NCBI RefSeq assembly: GCF_030272615.1
Contig: NC_081413.1
Span: 721,324,367-721,388,366, forward strand
DNA: 64,000 bases
Reading direction: 5' to 3'
DNA from: Cryptomeria japonica
Lineage: Eukaryota > Streptophyta > Pinopsida > Cupressales > Cupressaceae
Of the stretch, positions 11,847 to 24,260 are shown in pieces (position 1 is the stretch's first letter; each line of letters opens with the position of its first letter). The translations under genes and the position numbers were made by a program. The notes under the pieces were generated by a model that saw nothing but the letters and a program-made list of their open reading frames with translations, did no database searches and was not told the DNA's origin.

Positions 11847-12600
11847 AGTGGTACTCGATTAATCATCATAAGATGACTAATAGAGTCTATCTCTTCAGAT
11901 TCCTCTCCCAAAATAGGCCAAACAGCCTGTTGCTGCTCAAGCTGAGGTTGTGTAGGGGAATACAAAGCCAATGTTTTTGTGGAACTACCATCTGAGATAG
12001 TCATGTCTCCTGATCTACACCCAATATATGCATCTGTTGTGGCCAACCATGGTCTTCCCAAAATGACTGGATATCCCCCCAATGTTGCTTTTGGGGATAA
12101 AATCATAAAGTCTACAGGGTATTCCCAGGAATCTAGTATGACCACTATATCTTCTATTATACCATCAGGTCTTACTACAGAGCCATCAGCAAGTTGAAGA
12201 ACTGTAGGTGTAGCCCTTAAACTATCTATCTCAAGATGTTTCATTACTTCCCTTGTCATTACATTAATGGCTGCTCCTAGATCAATTAAAACATTCTTTA
12301 TTTGATTGCCATTAATGACTATAGTCACAAAAGGACTGCCTGGATCAGAATATTTTGGAATAGCAACTTTTCCCAACATAATATCAGCTAATTGACCCAT
12401 AACATGAACTGTTTGTGGATCCTTTTTCTTTCTGCCAGGTTTCTTTAGGCATGCCTCTCTCAATGCCTTACCATATATTGGAACATCCTTTATTGCTTGC
12501 AACAATGGAATTTTAACATAAATGTGCTTCAGTTGGTCAAGAATATCAAAGCTTTGTTGTTGTTCAGTTGAAACTTCTTTGTCGGACAATCTTTGGGGAA
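11847..12600 (-). pseudogene. Retropepsin-like protease of Athila-like element
   Basis: The frame entering from Gag encodes LDQLKHIYVKIPLLQAI, then VLIDLGAAINVM, the aspartic protease active site (D-x-G-A), and later GYPVILGRPWLAT. This is the gag-proximal protease that matures the polyprotein. The frame runs past the element into the flanking Tat LTR and stops at 11825, so its last seven residues or so are junction sequence. RT does not follow. Confidence 0.75.
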
Positions 12601-14361
12601 ATGGTGGTAATATTTGATTTTGAGGTATTACATCATTAGGATCAGAGGTTGGCTGCTGTTCTAGTACTTCAGTAATAACTGGCTGAGAGGAACTGGGCAG
12701 GGTTGTCTCAGATCGAAGGTGAATATCTTCTAGTGATAAAGAATAGGTTGGGTATTGGTTAGCATCAGCTGAATAAGCTTGTTATTGTTGCTGAAATTTA
12801 ATATTTGGATTAGGCAACGGTTGAGTAGGTAGCTGTGTTGGCTTTGGAGGTGGTGTTGTGGCTATAGGAGGTGGCATTAAAGCAAGAGGTTGTGGCTACT
12901 TAGTAGGAGGCTGATATCCAGAAGATTGGGATGACCATGATGGGTTTCCCCTCCATTGAGAGTTAGGTTGCTAATTCCCTTGAAATTGGTTCCCTGCACC
13001 CTGAAGTGGATACCAGTTTCCTTGTGGTTGCTGCCACTGGGGCATTTGATTAGCAAATTGTTGTCCTTGGCCTTGTGATCCATACCAATGTGGATAATTA
13101 CCAAAACTTTGAGAATATTGTGGTTGCCATTGGTTATTTGGTGCATAAGAACTACCACTATAACCAGAAAAGGAAAGTGGATCAGGTGGCATACCTTGTC
13201 TTGGAAAATTTGTTCTTCTCTGAGCAACATAGAAGACTTGTTCATCCTCCCCTTGAATTGGTTTGAAATCGGGTACTTCAACATTTGCAACCATCTTACA
13301 TCTACAATCTTTCTTCCACTGCTTACAATGAGGACAGAATTCTGCAAGGAATGCATCAGCTTCCTCATGCTTCTTCTTAGCTACCAATGTATCCAACTGA
13401 GTAGCCATATTATTTATAATGTCCTCTTTGAAATCTTTTAACAAATGACTAAGTTCCAACCTAGAAACTCCATTTCCAGATGATGATGATGGTGCTCCTG
13501 GCTTAAATCTCCTATTCTTCTTAGAAGTGGATCTGGAATATTTCTTGCAAATTTGTTCTATTTCAGCCCAAGTAGATTGTGTAATGTCACCCCCCCCCCC
13601 CCCCAAATGAGATCTAAGGAATCAATGCATTCATCACTGATACCCCTCAAGAATATCAATTTGAGGGAATCTTCATTCAAGGTACTATGCTTGGACTTCT
13701 TGACACTAAACAAAAACCTTTCTAGATAATCCTCAAGGCTCTCATCTGCAGTTTGTGTCATCCTAAAGATGTCATCCCCATGCCGATCAGTGCCTCTACA
13801 GTAATCTTTATATTTTGCAAGAAACAACTATTTCATCTCATCCCATGTATTGATTGTGCTACTACCCAAACTCATAAACCATCTCAAGGATGACTCCTTC
13901 AAAGTGGCTGGAAAAATTTTGAGTCTATGGGCATTTGTAGTATAGTCAAAACTCCTACAGAGAACATCAAACTCAAACAGAAATGTATCAGGGTCCTCTG
14001 TGACCAACCCATAGAACTTAAGTAGTGAAGATGCTGGAATGTTCTTGAGGTTAGCATTATCATGCTGGTCAGAGATGGGAAACTCAAATGTTGGATCAGG
14101 TGGTGGTGGTGGATCATTTCCACTAGGGGGTGGGTTCCCTTGCATTGGACTTGTGGGGGTTATTACAATAGGCAACTCTTCTTCTTGTGGACCAAAGAGG
14201 AGCTGAAGACTATCTCCTATAAATTCAGACTCAGGGTGATTCAAATTTTATGGGACTTGATACAACTCAGAAAAAGGGTTTATATCTGAAGAACTATCTT
14301 CTGCTTGGGTAGTATGAGTGGGTAAAAATCTACCTCTGGCATCTCTTCTTCGATTATACAT
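12590..14361 (-). pseudogene. Gag of Athila-like element
   Basis: The best start is ATG 14361-14359 (MYNRRRDARGRF). A TAA near 14250 interrupts, then comes the Retrotrans_gag core: SLLKFYGLVTEDPDTFLFEF, LRWFMSLGSSTINTWDEMK, FRMTQTADESLEDYLERFL (to about 13610). A run of about 17 C on the plus strand (13590-13606) shifts the frame. Beyond it are FCPHCKQWKKDCRC, a Cys/His cluster near 13340, and a Gln/Trp/Pro-rich tail with further TAG/TAA stops. Gag forms the particle and binds RNA. Not functional as it stands. Confidence 0.75.
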
Positions 14362-14430
14362 GCAAATTCATGAAATCCAAACAATTAATTAAAAACTAAA
14401 ACAATCATAAAAGGCTCTTAGCTTGACACC

Positions 14431-14449
14431 ATCCCCGGCAACGGCGCCA
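14431..14449 (-). promoter_or_regulatory. Primer-binding site of Athila-like element
   Basis: On the minus strand TGGCGCCGTTGCCGGGGAT lies four bases inside the LTR end (...TAGACA). This is the PBS sequence used by Athila elements, generally matched to tRNA-Asp. It fixes the minus orientation and places the 5' LTR to the right. Confidence 0.85.
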
Positions 14450-14453
14450 AAAA

Positions 14454-16656
14454 TGTCTACCCCAACATTAATAATAATAATATCTCTAATTGAAATCTCA
14501 ATCCGAAGTTTGGATATTCATATGGTAGAGTTTACTATTCTCATGGTTGGTGTTCATTTAGTTGTCAATCCAGGAACGTAAAACTTGAAATGGGTCTGCA
14601 AGATATATGCACTAAGCTCCTTGAATGATTATTCTCAATTACTGGAAGAAAGGTAGGAATAAAAATTAGAAAGACTAAATGAAAGCTTTTCAAAATTCTG
14701 CTGAAATGAATTAATGGAAATAACAGGAATAACACCGTTCTGCCTTGGCTGCAGGAACAGTCAAATGATCTGTTTCCAGTGGCTGCAGGAACATCCCAGT
14801 CATGAACTTCTACTGCAACTAAGTAAAAAGTAACTTCAATAATCATAAACACGGGATCACTCACCAAGTGGGCCCCCTTGGATGAGTGATATCAAACTCT
14901 CAGTAAAGATCTCTTAACAGATCAGAATAACATGTTTTTATTCATTTCTTCCTGAAAGATAATTATATATCCAAAAGATGAAAATCTAGAATACGTGACA
15001 AAAACTGCTCAATCCTTTTCCATTCTGTCTAACACTCAGAAAAGAAGGGAGAGCTTATTAAATAGAAAAGACAAACTACAATGGATAACTACAATTACGC
15101 CCAGAAGAAAAGGCAGATCACTGCCAGATGAAGGGGATAACAGAGAGCTTGGCTGCAGGAACTATGGATCTGTAACCGAACCATAGTCCTTGGACGCCAA
15201 AGAGATATTTTACAGATTAAACATGCACTAGAGTTAAACTCCCATGGTGAAGTACAACTACTCTGATTATGCCATAGATCGCGCTCACTTGAATCTCCTT
15301 CAATTTGACCTCCAGCTCTCTGACGTGATTCTCCAGTCCTTAGGCGCGGAAGAGAATTCTTCACTGCAGCATCAATTATTACCTGCACTAAAATAGAAAC
15401 AATATACAAGGACACGCATGTGTATCTTACTTTAACTAATACATTCATTAACTCACATATGAAATCATCCTAAATAATTTGCATATCACAGAGACAAACC
15501 ATTTGGTTGCAGGAATAAATTGGCATGGCTACAGGAAGAAATTGGCAAGGTTCAAACATGATTTCTTAAGCTCAGTTTTTAAAACATGGATTACATATAG
15601 TCAATGCACAATATTTTACTATCATAATGCAACCCAAAAGATACCAAAAAACCTAAAAGTCCTGATAAAAACATGTCAATACACTGACTTATCAAGATGC
15701 ATGGTTAGTAAATTGATCAACAATGAACAATAAACCATCACAAAGTGACCTATTGCCTTCTAGTAGATGCGAGTTTAGTCTTGCTCTCATATTTTTATAT
15801 GTAATACCAGTGACTAGACAACACCTAAATGAAGGATTTAATCTATATGAGTATGAAATTGAGCTAGATGAATGCAAGATTAAGCTAGATAAATGCAAGA
15901 TATGTAAGATTAATGAATATTAGGCTAACATGATTAAGCTAAATGACTTAACAAATATGCAATAACTAATATGCAAATATTCTCAATACCAAATCTTAGT
16001 GAACCTAAAGAAAAAACAACATAATAACAATATATTCTCCAGGGTCCTTGATTAGGAGATGAGTGCCTGAATTTATAGAAAATTAAGAAAGAAATCGACG
16101 ATTGAGATCAAATGATGATGAGCGGTCAAGATTTTCCAAGAAGAAGCACAATCCAATGAATTGATGTGATTGGCTGCTTTTCTCAATTTTAAAGGAAATT
16201 GAACTAAAATTAAGATAAAATCAGAAAAAAATGACTTATTCTCTATTTTATTCAATTTTGAGATTAATTGTTTTAATTGCTTTTCTGAGATTTTTTCAAT
16301 TTTTAATTTGATTTTCAAGATTATCTCCATTTGATTTCTTTTCTCAATTTTTAATTCTTTTTTCCAATTAATTCCTTTTTTGATGATTTAATGGCAAATT
16401 GATTTATTTAATTAAATATACTAGGATATTTAATAAAATAAATAGGATAATTGTCTTAAAATGATTTACTTGAAATGATCAATTAATTAAATAATTATTT
16501 AATTAATTCAAGGTAATTTATTTGCCATGTGACATTGATGATTTAAGAAATTAATTGTGTGCTCAAGATTAATTTTAATTGCCTTTGGTTAGGACCTTGG
16601 TGATGAAATCGAGATTAGGGACCCATGGTTTAGATGACCATTTTTAGGGTATTTCA
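14454..16656 (-). repeat. 5' LTR of Athila-like element (right edge tentative)
   Basis: The left edge TGTCTACCCC is set by the PBS. The right edge is proposed at TTTCA 16656 because the minus strand then starts TGAAATACCC, giving TG...CA ends and a 2.2-kb LTR. AT-rich; no coding region is supported. Several copies of GGCTGCAGGAAC occur (14750-15530). Confidence 0.5.
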
Positions 16657-16689
16657 TTAAAAATATTATATCTAGATAACTTACATGCA

Positions 16690-17803
16690 TACTTGTCTAT
16701 CACATGAATCATGATTTGTCCGATGATCATCGACAGATAGGAAATCGAGATATGAACCAATATTATCATGATCAGTGGATGATCCCTGTGTAGCTGAAGA
16801 GGATGGATCATGACATGTGGAAACACCTGGATCACCATGGGGCCCTTAGCATAATCGATGACAATTGGTACAAAATAAGGGTGATAATGTACAGGGAATG
16901 GTTGTAATGTCAACATCATCTAAGCCTCCTAAATCTCCACCAACATCATGGCCATGGTCTACCAAATCATATGCATGTTTCTTAAGGCTACTAGTGAGTG
17001 TAGTTAATGCACCCAATGTCGAGATAACATAACGCTAGTGAATAGGCATAGGTATAACAACAACAGTGGGAGCAACAATGGGTTGGCAAGGGATAGGTCA
17101 ATTGGGGTCAATACGTGCCCCCAATGTATGTTGTAGCATGCCACCACCAACACCCTGGAATGATCTAATATCAAAATAATTGGGTTTTAAACCCAAAATC
17201 AACTCTGCATATAATTTCCTCAAAAATTATAGAGGGCACTCTAAGTTCGTGTGTGGTAGTTGGTCAAATACCATCTGCCATTGTTCCCAAAAATTATCAA
17301 TCATCTGTTGATGTGTACACCACCTCATTGATATGTGTGATTTGTTTGTGAGAATGGGTTCATTTGAGACATGGTCTGCAAAATAAAGAACTAAGTGTGC
17401 TTTGGTTATTTTCAAGTCTAAAATCTACCTATAGGAGAGTTCATCAGAATAGAACCGGTGTCTCTCCTCTCTCCTTGCTCGATGTGAATCAAGCTCCCCA
17501 TCAATGGCTCTAACTGCATCAAGAACGTTTTGCATCTTCGATGCAAAACACACCATGTGTTGTGACATGAGAGGTGTTCTAAGGATCTCATTTACTCTTT
17601 CTTGTATGGTTCCAACATTCTCATCAATCATGGCTTGATATCGAGCCTCATCAAATCCAGGGGGTGGAGGTTGACATGGGCGTGGAGGTGGAGGTGGAGG
17701 TGGAGGTGGAGGTGGGGGTGGTGCACCATGAGAAGGGTCATTTGGGGGAGGCGGGTGGAGCCTATGTTGGATTATGCAACTCATCTATGTCAAAGTCATC
17801 CAT
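16690..17803 (-). pseudogene. ORF1-like protein of the two-gene DNA transposon family (fragment)
   Basis: Minus-strand frame with a proline-rich N-terminus (13 consecutive Pro), then FDEARYQAMIDENVGTIQERV, RFYSDELSY, FWEQWQMVFDQLPHTN and FLRKLYAELILGLKPNYFD, ending near FQGVGGGM. The last segments align with the transposon protein at 45836-46470: QFYANGLSYDG, LFWQRWWMVFDDPPCNN, FLRKIYCEFVLNVRPNYFD, FHGRGGG. A start ATG at 17803 (MDDFDIDEL) fits but needs one frameshift. Stops at about 17423 and 17227 lie in frame. A Cys-x2-Cys segment follows near 16860. The copy is cut on the left by the Athila-like LTR. Function unknown. Confidence 0.65.
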
Positions 17804-18065
17804 ATAATCGATCTCTAGATATATGCACATGTAGATGTGGGATGGGTAATCTGAGATTTGCATATATATACATATTCAAATGAAAAAAAAAAGATTTATT
17901 TTAAAAAATTAACTTTTCAAATGAAAAAATATTATAAACACACATGCATGTATACATACATACAAGATATAGATAAATTTGATCAAGAACATCATATAAA
18001 ATCAAGAACATTTGATCACATAAGAATCCAATAACATATATTGAACATTTGATTACATGTACACA
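17804..18065. other. AT-rich spacer, no gene seen
   Basis: A/T-rich sequence with ATACAT runs between the ORF1-like gene and the satellite array. If the ORF1 copy belongs to a transposon, its promoter would be here. No motif is clear. Confidence 0.4.
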
Positions 18066-18545
18066 TTTTTTTTGAAACTTTCAAGCACATGTGGCGTAAG
18101 GGGATGGGGCTAATTAGGACATGTGGCTTAAGGGGATGAAACTTTAAATAGGACACATGTGGCTTAAGGGGATGGGCCTAATTAGGACATGTGGCTTAAG
18201 GGGATGGGCCTAATTAGGACATGTGGCTTAAGGGGATTAAACTTTAAATAGGACACATGTGGCTTAAGGGGATGGGCCTAATTAGGACATGTGGCTTAAG
18301 GGGATGAAACTTTAAATAGGACACATGTGGCTTAAGGGGATAAAACTTTAAATGAGACACATGTGGCTTAATTAGGACATGTGGCTTAATGGGATAAAAC
18401 TTTAAATGATACATATGTGGCTTAATTAGGACATGTGGCTTAAGGGGATGGGCCTAATTAGGAAATGTGGCTTAAAGGGATGAAACTTTAAATAGGACAC
18501 ATGTGACTTAAGGGGATGGGCCTAATTAGGACATGTGGCCATATG
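18066..18545 (+). repeat. Tandem array, ACATGTGGCTTAAGGGGAT unit
   Basis: About fourteen copies of ACATGTGGCTTAAGGGGAT, alternating with GGGCCTAATTAGG or AAACTTTAAATAGGACAC spacers, giving 30- and 60-bp higher-order periods. It runs straight into the main array. Confidence 0.9.
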
Positions 18546-21500
18546 GTGTCCTTAGGGTTTATATGGTGTTCTTAGAGGTCATATGGGGCCCTAAATGGCC
18601 ACACATGTGTTAGAACACCTTGTTATCTCTTAGGACACCATATGACCCCTTAGGACACCATATGACCCATTAGGATATCACATTGGTTTAAGGGGTCATA
18701 TGTTGTCATAAGGGGTCATGTCGTGTACTATGATGTTAAAAAGGGTCATATGGTGTCCTAAGTGGTCATATGGTGTCCTAAGTGGTCATATGGTGTCATT
18801 AGGGGTCATATGGGGTCCTAAGGGCCCACACATGTGTTACAACACCATATGACCCCTTAGGACACCATATTGTCCTAAGGGGTCAGATCATGTACTAGGA
18901 TGTTAAAAGGGGTCATATGGTGTCTTGAGGGGACATATAGTGTCTTAAGGGGTCATATGGTGTCATTAGGGCTCATATGGTGTTGTTAGGGGTCATATGG
19001 GGTTCTAAGTGGCCACACATGTTAGAACACCATATGACCCCTTAGGACACCATATGACCCATTAGGACATCATATTGTCCTAAGGGGTTATATGGTGTCA
19101 AAAGGGGTCATGTAGTGTACTAGGACGTTAAAAAGGGGTCATATAGTGTCATGAGGGGCCATATGGTGTCCTAAGGGGTCATATGGTGTTGTTAGGGGTC
19201 ATATGGGGTACTAAGGGGCCACACATGTGTTAGAACACCAAGTGACCCCTTAGGGCACCATATGACCCATTAGGAAATCATATGGTGTCATGAGGGGTCA
19301 TGTCATGTACTAGGATGTGAAAAAGGGTCATATGGTGTCCTAAGCAGTCATATGGTGTCTGAAGCAGTCATATGGTGTCATTAGGGGTCACATGGTGTCC
19401 TAAGGGCCCACACATGTGTTACAACACCATATGAGCCCTTAGGACATCATATGACCCCTTAGGACACCATATTGTCCTAAGGGGTCATATGGTGTCATAA
19501 GGGGTCATGTCATGTGCTAAGATGTTAAAAGGGGTCATATGGTGTCCCAAGGGGCCATATTGTGTCATCATGGATCATATGGTTTCGTTAGGGGTCATAT
19601 GGGGTCCTAAGAGGCCACACGTGTTAGAACATCATGTAACCCCTCAAGACACCATATGACCTATTCGAACATCATACTATCCTAAGGGGTCATATGGTGT
19701 CATAAGGGGTCATGTTGTGTACTGGGATGTTAAAAAGGGTCATATGGTGTCATAAGTGGTCATATGGTGTCATAAGGGGTCATGTTGTGTACTAGGATGT
19801 TAAAAAGGGTCATATGGTGTCATAAGCGGTCATATGGTATCATTAGGGGTCATATGGAGTCCTAAGGGCCCACACATGTGTTACAACACCATATGACCCC
19901 TTTGTCCTAAGGGGTCATATCATGTACTAGGATGTTAAAAGGGGTCATATGGTGTCCTAAGGGGCCATATGGTGTTGATAGGGGTCATATGGGGTCCTAA
20001 GGGGCCACACATGTGCTAGAACACCATGTGACCCCTTAGGACACCAAATGACCCATCAGGACATCATATTGTCCTGAGGGGTCATATGGTGTCCTAAGGG
20101 GTCGTATGGTGTTGTTAAGGGTCATATGGGGTCCTAAGGGGCCACACATGTGTTAGAAGGCCATATGACCATATGGTGTTGTTAGGGGTCATATGGGGTC
20201 CTACGGGGCCAAACAACATGTGTTAGAACACCATATGACCCCATAGGACACTGGATATGGACATGATATGGTCCTTAGAGGTCATATGGTGTCATGAGGG
20301 GTTATATGGTGTACTAAGGGGTCATATGGTGTTGTTAGGGGTAATGTGGGGTCCTAAGGGGCCACACATGTGTTAGAAGACCATATCATGACCCCTTATG
20401 ATATCATATGACCCATTAGAACATCATATTGTCCTAAGGGGTCATATGGTGTCACTAAGGGATCATGTCATGTGTAATAGGTTGTTAAAAGGGGTCATAT
20501 GGTGTTTTGAGGAGTCGTATGGTGTCCTAAGAGGTCATACATTATCGTTAGGGGTCATATGGGGTCTTAAGGGGCTACACATGTGCTAGAACACCATATG
20601 ACCCCTTAGGATGTATCCTATGACCTATTAGGACATCATATTTTTCTAAGTGGGCATATGATGTTATTAAGGGTCATATGGGATTCTAAGGGACAACACA
20701 TGTTTTAGAAGACCATATGACCCCTTAGTACAACATATGACCCAAATGTTAGGACATCATGTTGTCCTAAGGGGTCATATGGTGTCATAAGGTGTTGAAT
20801 GTCATGTACTAGGATGTTAAAATGGGTCATATAGTGTCATGTGATCCTCCTAAGGGGCCACACATACATGTTAAAACACCATATATGACCCTTAAGGATA
20901 CCATATGACCCATTAGGATGTATGATATTGCCAGAAGGGGTCATATGATTAGTTTCCTAAGGGGTTATATGGTGTTGTTAGGGGTCATATGGGGTCCTAA
21001 GGGGCCATGAGTGTGTTAGAACACCATATGACCCCTTAGGATACCATATGGAAGTCATAGGACCATGGGTAATAGGTCATATGATGTCATGATGGGTCAT
21101 ATGCTATCTAATTAAGGGGTCATATGGTGTCGTTAGGGGTAATATGGGGTCCTAAGGGGCCACACATATGTTAGAAGACCATATCATAACCCCTTATGAC
21201 ACCATATGACCCATTAGGACATCATATTGTCCTAAGGGGCTATGTGGTGTCACTAAGGGGTCATGTCGTGTACTAGGTTGTTAAAAGGGGTCATATGGTG
21301 TCTTGAGGGGTCATATGGTGTCCTAAGAGGTTATATATGGTTTTGTTAGGGGTCATATGGGGTCCTAAGGGGCCACACATGTGCTAGAACACCATATGAC
21401 CCATTAGGACATCATATTTTCCTAAGGGGTCATATGGTGTCGTTAGGGATCATATTGGGTCCTAAGGGGCCACGTGCATGTGATAGAATACCATGTGATC

Positions 21501-22570
21501 CCTTAGGACACCATATGACCCATTAGGACATCATATTTCCCTAAGGGGTCATATGGTGTCCTAATGGATCATATGGTGTTGTTAGGGGTCATATGGGGTC
21601 CTAAGGGGCCACGCGTGTTAGAAGACCATATGACCCCTTAGGAAACCATATTAAACGGGCCATTAGGATGACATATTGTCCTAAGGGGTCATATAGTGTC
21701 CTAAGAGGTCATGTATGGTGTTGTTAGGGGTCATATGGGTTTCTAAGGGGCCACATGTGTTAGAACACCATATTATCCCTTTATGAAACCATATGGACAT
21801 TATATGGTCCTAAAGTGTCATATGGTGTCATGAGGGGGACCATATGGTTTCCTAAGGGGTCATTAAGGGCCATATGGGGTTCTAAGGGGCCACACATGTT
21901 TTAGAAGACCATATGACCTCTTAGTACACCATATGACACATTAAGACATCATAATGTCCTAAGGGGTCATATGGTGTCATAAGGTGTGGAATTTCATGTA
22001 CTAGGATGTTAAAAGGGGTCATATGGTGTCTTGAGGGGCCACACATGTGTTAGAACATCATATGACCCCTTAGGATACCATGTGGCCCATTAGAATGTAT
22101 CATATTGTCCTAAGGGGTCATATGGTGTCCTAAGAGGTTATGGTGTCATATGAGGTCCTAAGGAATCACGAGTGTGAACTAGAACACCATATGACCCCTT
22201 AGGACACCATATGGTCCTAAGGGGTTATATAGTGTTGTGATGGGTCATATGGTGTCCCAAGGGGTCATATGGTGTCATTAGGGGTCATATGGGGTCCTCA
22301 GGAGCCACACATGTGTTAGAATACCATAAATGACCCCTTAGAACATTATATATGACCCCTTAGGACACCATATGACCCATTAGGACATCATATTGTCCTA
22401 AGGGGTCATATAGTGTCATAAGGGGTCATGTCAAGTACTAGGATGTTAAAAGGGGCCATACATGATGCCTAAGGGGTCATATAGTGTCCTAAGGGGTCAT
22501 ATGGGGTCTTAAAGGGCCACACATGTGTTAAAATGCCATATGACCCCTTAGGACACCATACGAACCATTA
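18546..22570. repeat. 4-kb satellite of inverted and direct 20-bp CATATG units
   Basis: A dense array whose base unit is GGGGTCATATGGTGTCCTAA. It occurs in both orientations (the reverse reads TTAGGACACCATATGACCCC), on the order of 100 copies by eye. A higher-order unit of roughly 200 bp is marked by GGCCACACATGTGTTAGAACA (for example near 18598, 18830, 19219, 20002, 20360, 21374, 22305). The direct/inverted mix would let a transcript fold extensively. No coding potential. Confidence 0.92.
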
Positions 22571-22853
22571 GGACATGGGAAGTAAAGAAAAAGAGAGGAG
22601 ATGAAAGTATATAAAAAAAGAGTATTTAGGGGGAGGGGAAGAAGGGAGGAGATGGAAGTATCAAAAAATAGAAAGGGAGAGAAGGGGAAAGGGAGAGGGA
22701 TTGGGCAAGGGATAGGGGAGAGAGGAGTCCAGAAGGGGAAATGGGTCGAAGGGTTGAGCAAGTTAGAGAAGGGGATGGGGAAAGTGAGAGTGAGAGAGAA
22801 GGGGAGAGGGAGAAGGGTTGGGAAAGGGAGGGGAGAGAGAGGAGACCCCAAGT
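22571..22853 (+). repeat. Purine-rich GA/GGGA tract
   Basis: Strongly purine on the plus strand (GGGAGAGGGA-like). A similar but longer tract occupies 54061-54985 in the DNA transposon. Reading frames here are compositional artefacts. Confidence 0.8.
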
Positions 22854-23192
22854 TAAGAGGACCTATTACATGCCATAATACATCCCTTATGACATGTAAT
22901 AGGTCCTTTTAAGGGGTCTCATGAAATAATTTAGCACCTAATAGGTGGACTTTATTATGGCATAATAGGCCGTATTATGTCATAGGACCTATTAAGACAT
23001 AATTTAGTTCACCTATTGGCTATTAGGTCATAACAAGTGCTACATTATTTCACGAGACATAATAGGACCTATTATGCCATAATTTAGTCCACTTATTAGG
23101 TCAAAATAGGTGCTAAATTATTTCATGAGACCCCCTAAGAGGACCTATTACATGTCTTAAAGGGTTTTATGACATGTAATAGGACCTCTTAA
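22854..23192. repeat. Foldback (MITE-like) inverted repeat
   Basis: The left arm (about 22854-22970) and right arm (about 23068-23192) are reverse complements over more than 100 bp with a few differences. Each arm contains a smaller hairpin (GGACCTATTACATG against CATGTAATAGGTCC). The middle holds further CCTATTA/TAATAGG pairs. No target-site duplication was identified, so whether it was mobile is open. Confidence 0.75.
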
Positions 23193-23235
23193 GGAGTCTT
23201 ATATCTATTATGTCTTAAAAAGGGTAGATTATTTC

Positions 23236-23440
23236 ATTTTGGTTTTGGTAAATTGGTTTTTCAAAATTTTCATTTTCATTTCAAGGTTTTGGTTTTGGTT
23301 TTTCTATGTTTTGGTTTTTCAACATTTTTGTTTTTGTTTTTGTTGTCATTTTGGTTTTGGTTTTGGTTTTCATTTTCATTTTTGTTTTAGTTTTGGTTTT
23401 TCTTTTTGTTTTGGTTTTCAACATTGTCATTTTCATTGAA
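23236..23440 (+). repeat. T/G-rich simple repeat (TTTTGG)n-like
   Basis: Degenerate TTTTGGTTTTGG / TTTTCATTTTC microsatellite. Confidence 0.85.
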
Positions 23441-23970
23441 TCAACAAAAAGAAGAATTCTATAATAAAAATTGCTTAATCATTAATTTAACCTAGATTAA
23501 CATTTAAAAAAAAAACTAATCTAATCAATTCAAAAATATTTATTTTCATAATCATTTAGAAAACTAATTTTTAAACTAAAAAACTAATGTTTAAACTAAA
23601 AAATTAATTTAGACTATGGAAAATTGAACAAAATATAGTAAAAAATAAAACATTGAAAAAAATAGCAGACGACGTAGTTGGAAGGCTTGGTAATAGCTGG
23701 ATAGATGCTCGAATTAGGATCCCAATAAATAAAAAAAAATCGAGTCCCGATTTAAAAATATATATATATATATATTTTTCGAAATGAGATCCCCTTTCAT
23801 TTTAGAATCGGATCTTGTTTTATTTTAAAATGAGATCCCATTTCATTTTAGAACGAGATCCCGCTTCGAGGTTTAGGCTCGAGATCTCAGAGCTCATAGG
23901 ATCCTATGGCTAATCGGGATCTTATTTCGTCTCCTATGTGCTTTGCCTGATTTCCACTTTTTTTTAAGTA
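23441..23970. other. AT-rich region, no gene; short GAGATCCC repeats
   Basis: No coding region. 23730-23860 has four degenerate copies of a 35-40 bp unit around GAGATCCC and TTTCATTTTAGAA, with a short (AT)n at 23758-23776. Confidence 0.5.
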
Positions 23971-23978
23971 TAAAATTT

Positions 23979-24260
23979 CTACATTAAGTGGACATAACTT
24001 CTTGTACTTACCCCATGAGTAGTTTCCATGTACTTAATCTCTATAATGGACAAAGTGACCACAACCTTCCACTTGCACATCCAAATAATATCATGACCAT
24101 ATAAATTGAAAACACAACAACTAGAAAAGCTTCTAGTGTTGACATTGCATACCCAATTTGAATCTACAAACACATGAATAGACATTAAGTGTTGGTTCTT
24201 TGTAGAATCGTCATGATAATAAAACAAGAGTACTTAGAGGTACCTCATAAATATTTGAAG
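23979..24260 (-). pseudogene. Copia RNase H remnant
   Basis: Minus-strand frame: HVFVDSNWVCNVNTRSFSS, then GHDIIWMCKWK, then LSIIEIKYMETTHGV. These match, in order, the copia RNase H signature (D-[SA]-D-W...T-R-[KR]-S, ISW-x-SKKQ, LSS-[IT]-EAEY). Key residues are eroded (EIKY for EAEY), so it is inactive. Confidence 0.75.

Larger units (their letters stand above)
11847..16656 (-). mobile_element. Athila-like Ty3/gypsy element, 3' part missing
   Basis: On the minus strand: LTR (right), primer-binding site, Gag and protease; then the sequence stops at the LTR end of the Tat element at 11846. RT, integrase and the other LTR must lie left of the Tat element, outside the window, if they survive. 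The assignment rests on the PBS, of the kind used by Athila elements, and on the Gag and protease motifs. The right LTR edge is a best guess, as no target-site duplication can be tested. Confidence 0.7.

Noticed and set aside
18066-22570. Possible CRISPR-like array
   Set aside because: Units are degenerate, occur in both orientations and have no uniform unique spacers; the context is a plant genome.
22528-22912. Overlapping 103- and 107-aa frames on opposite strands
   Set aside because: Purine-rich low-complexity DNA; no motif.
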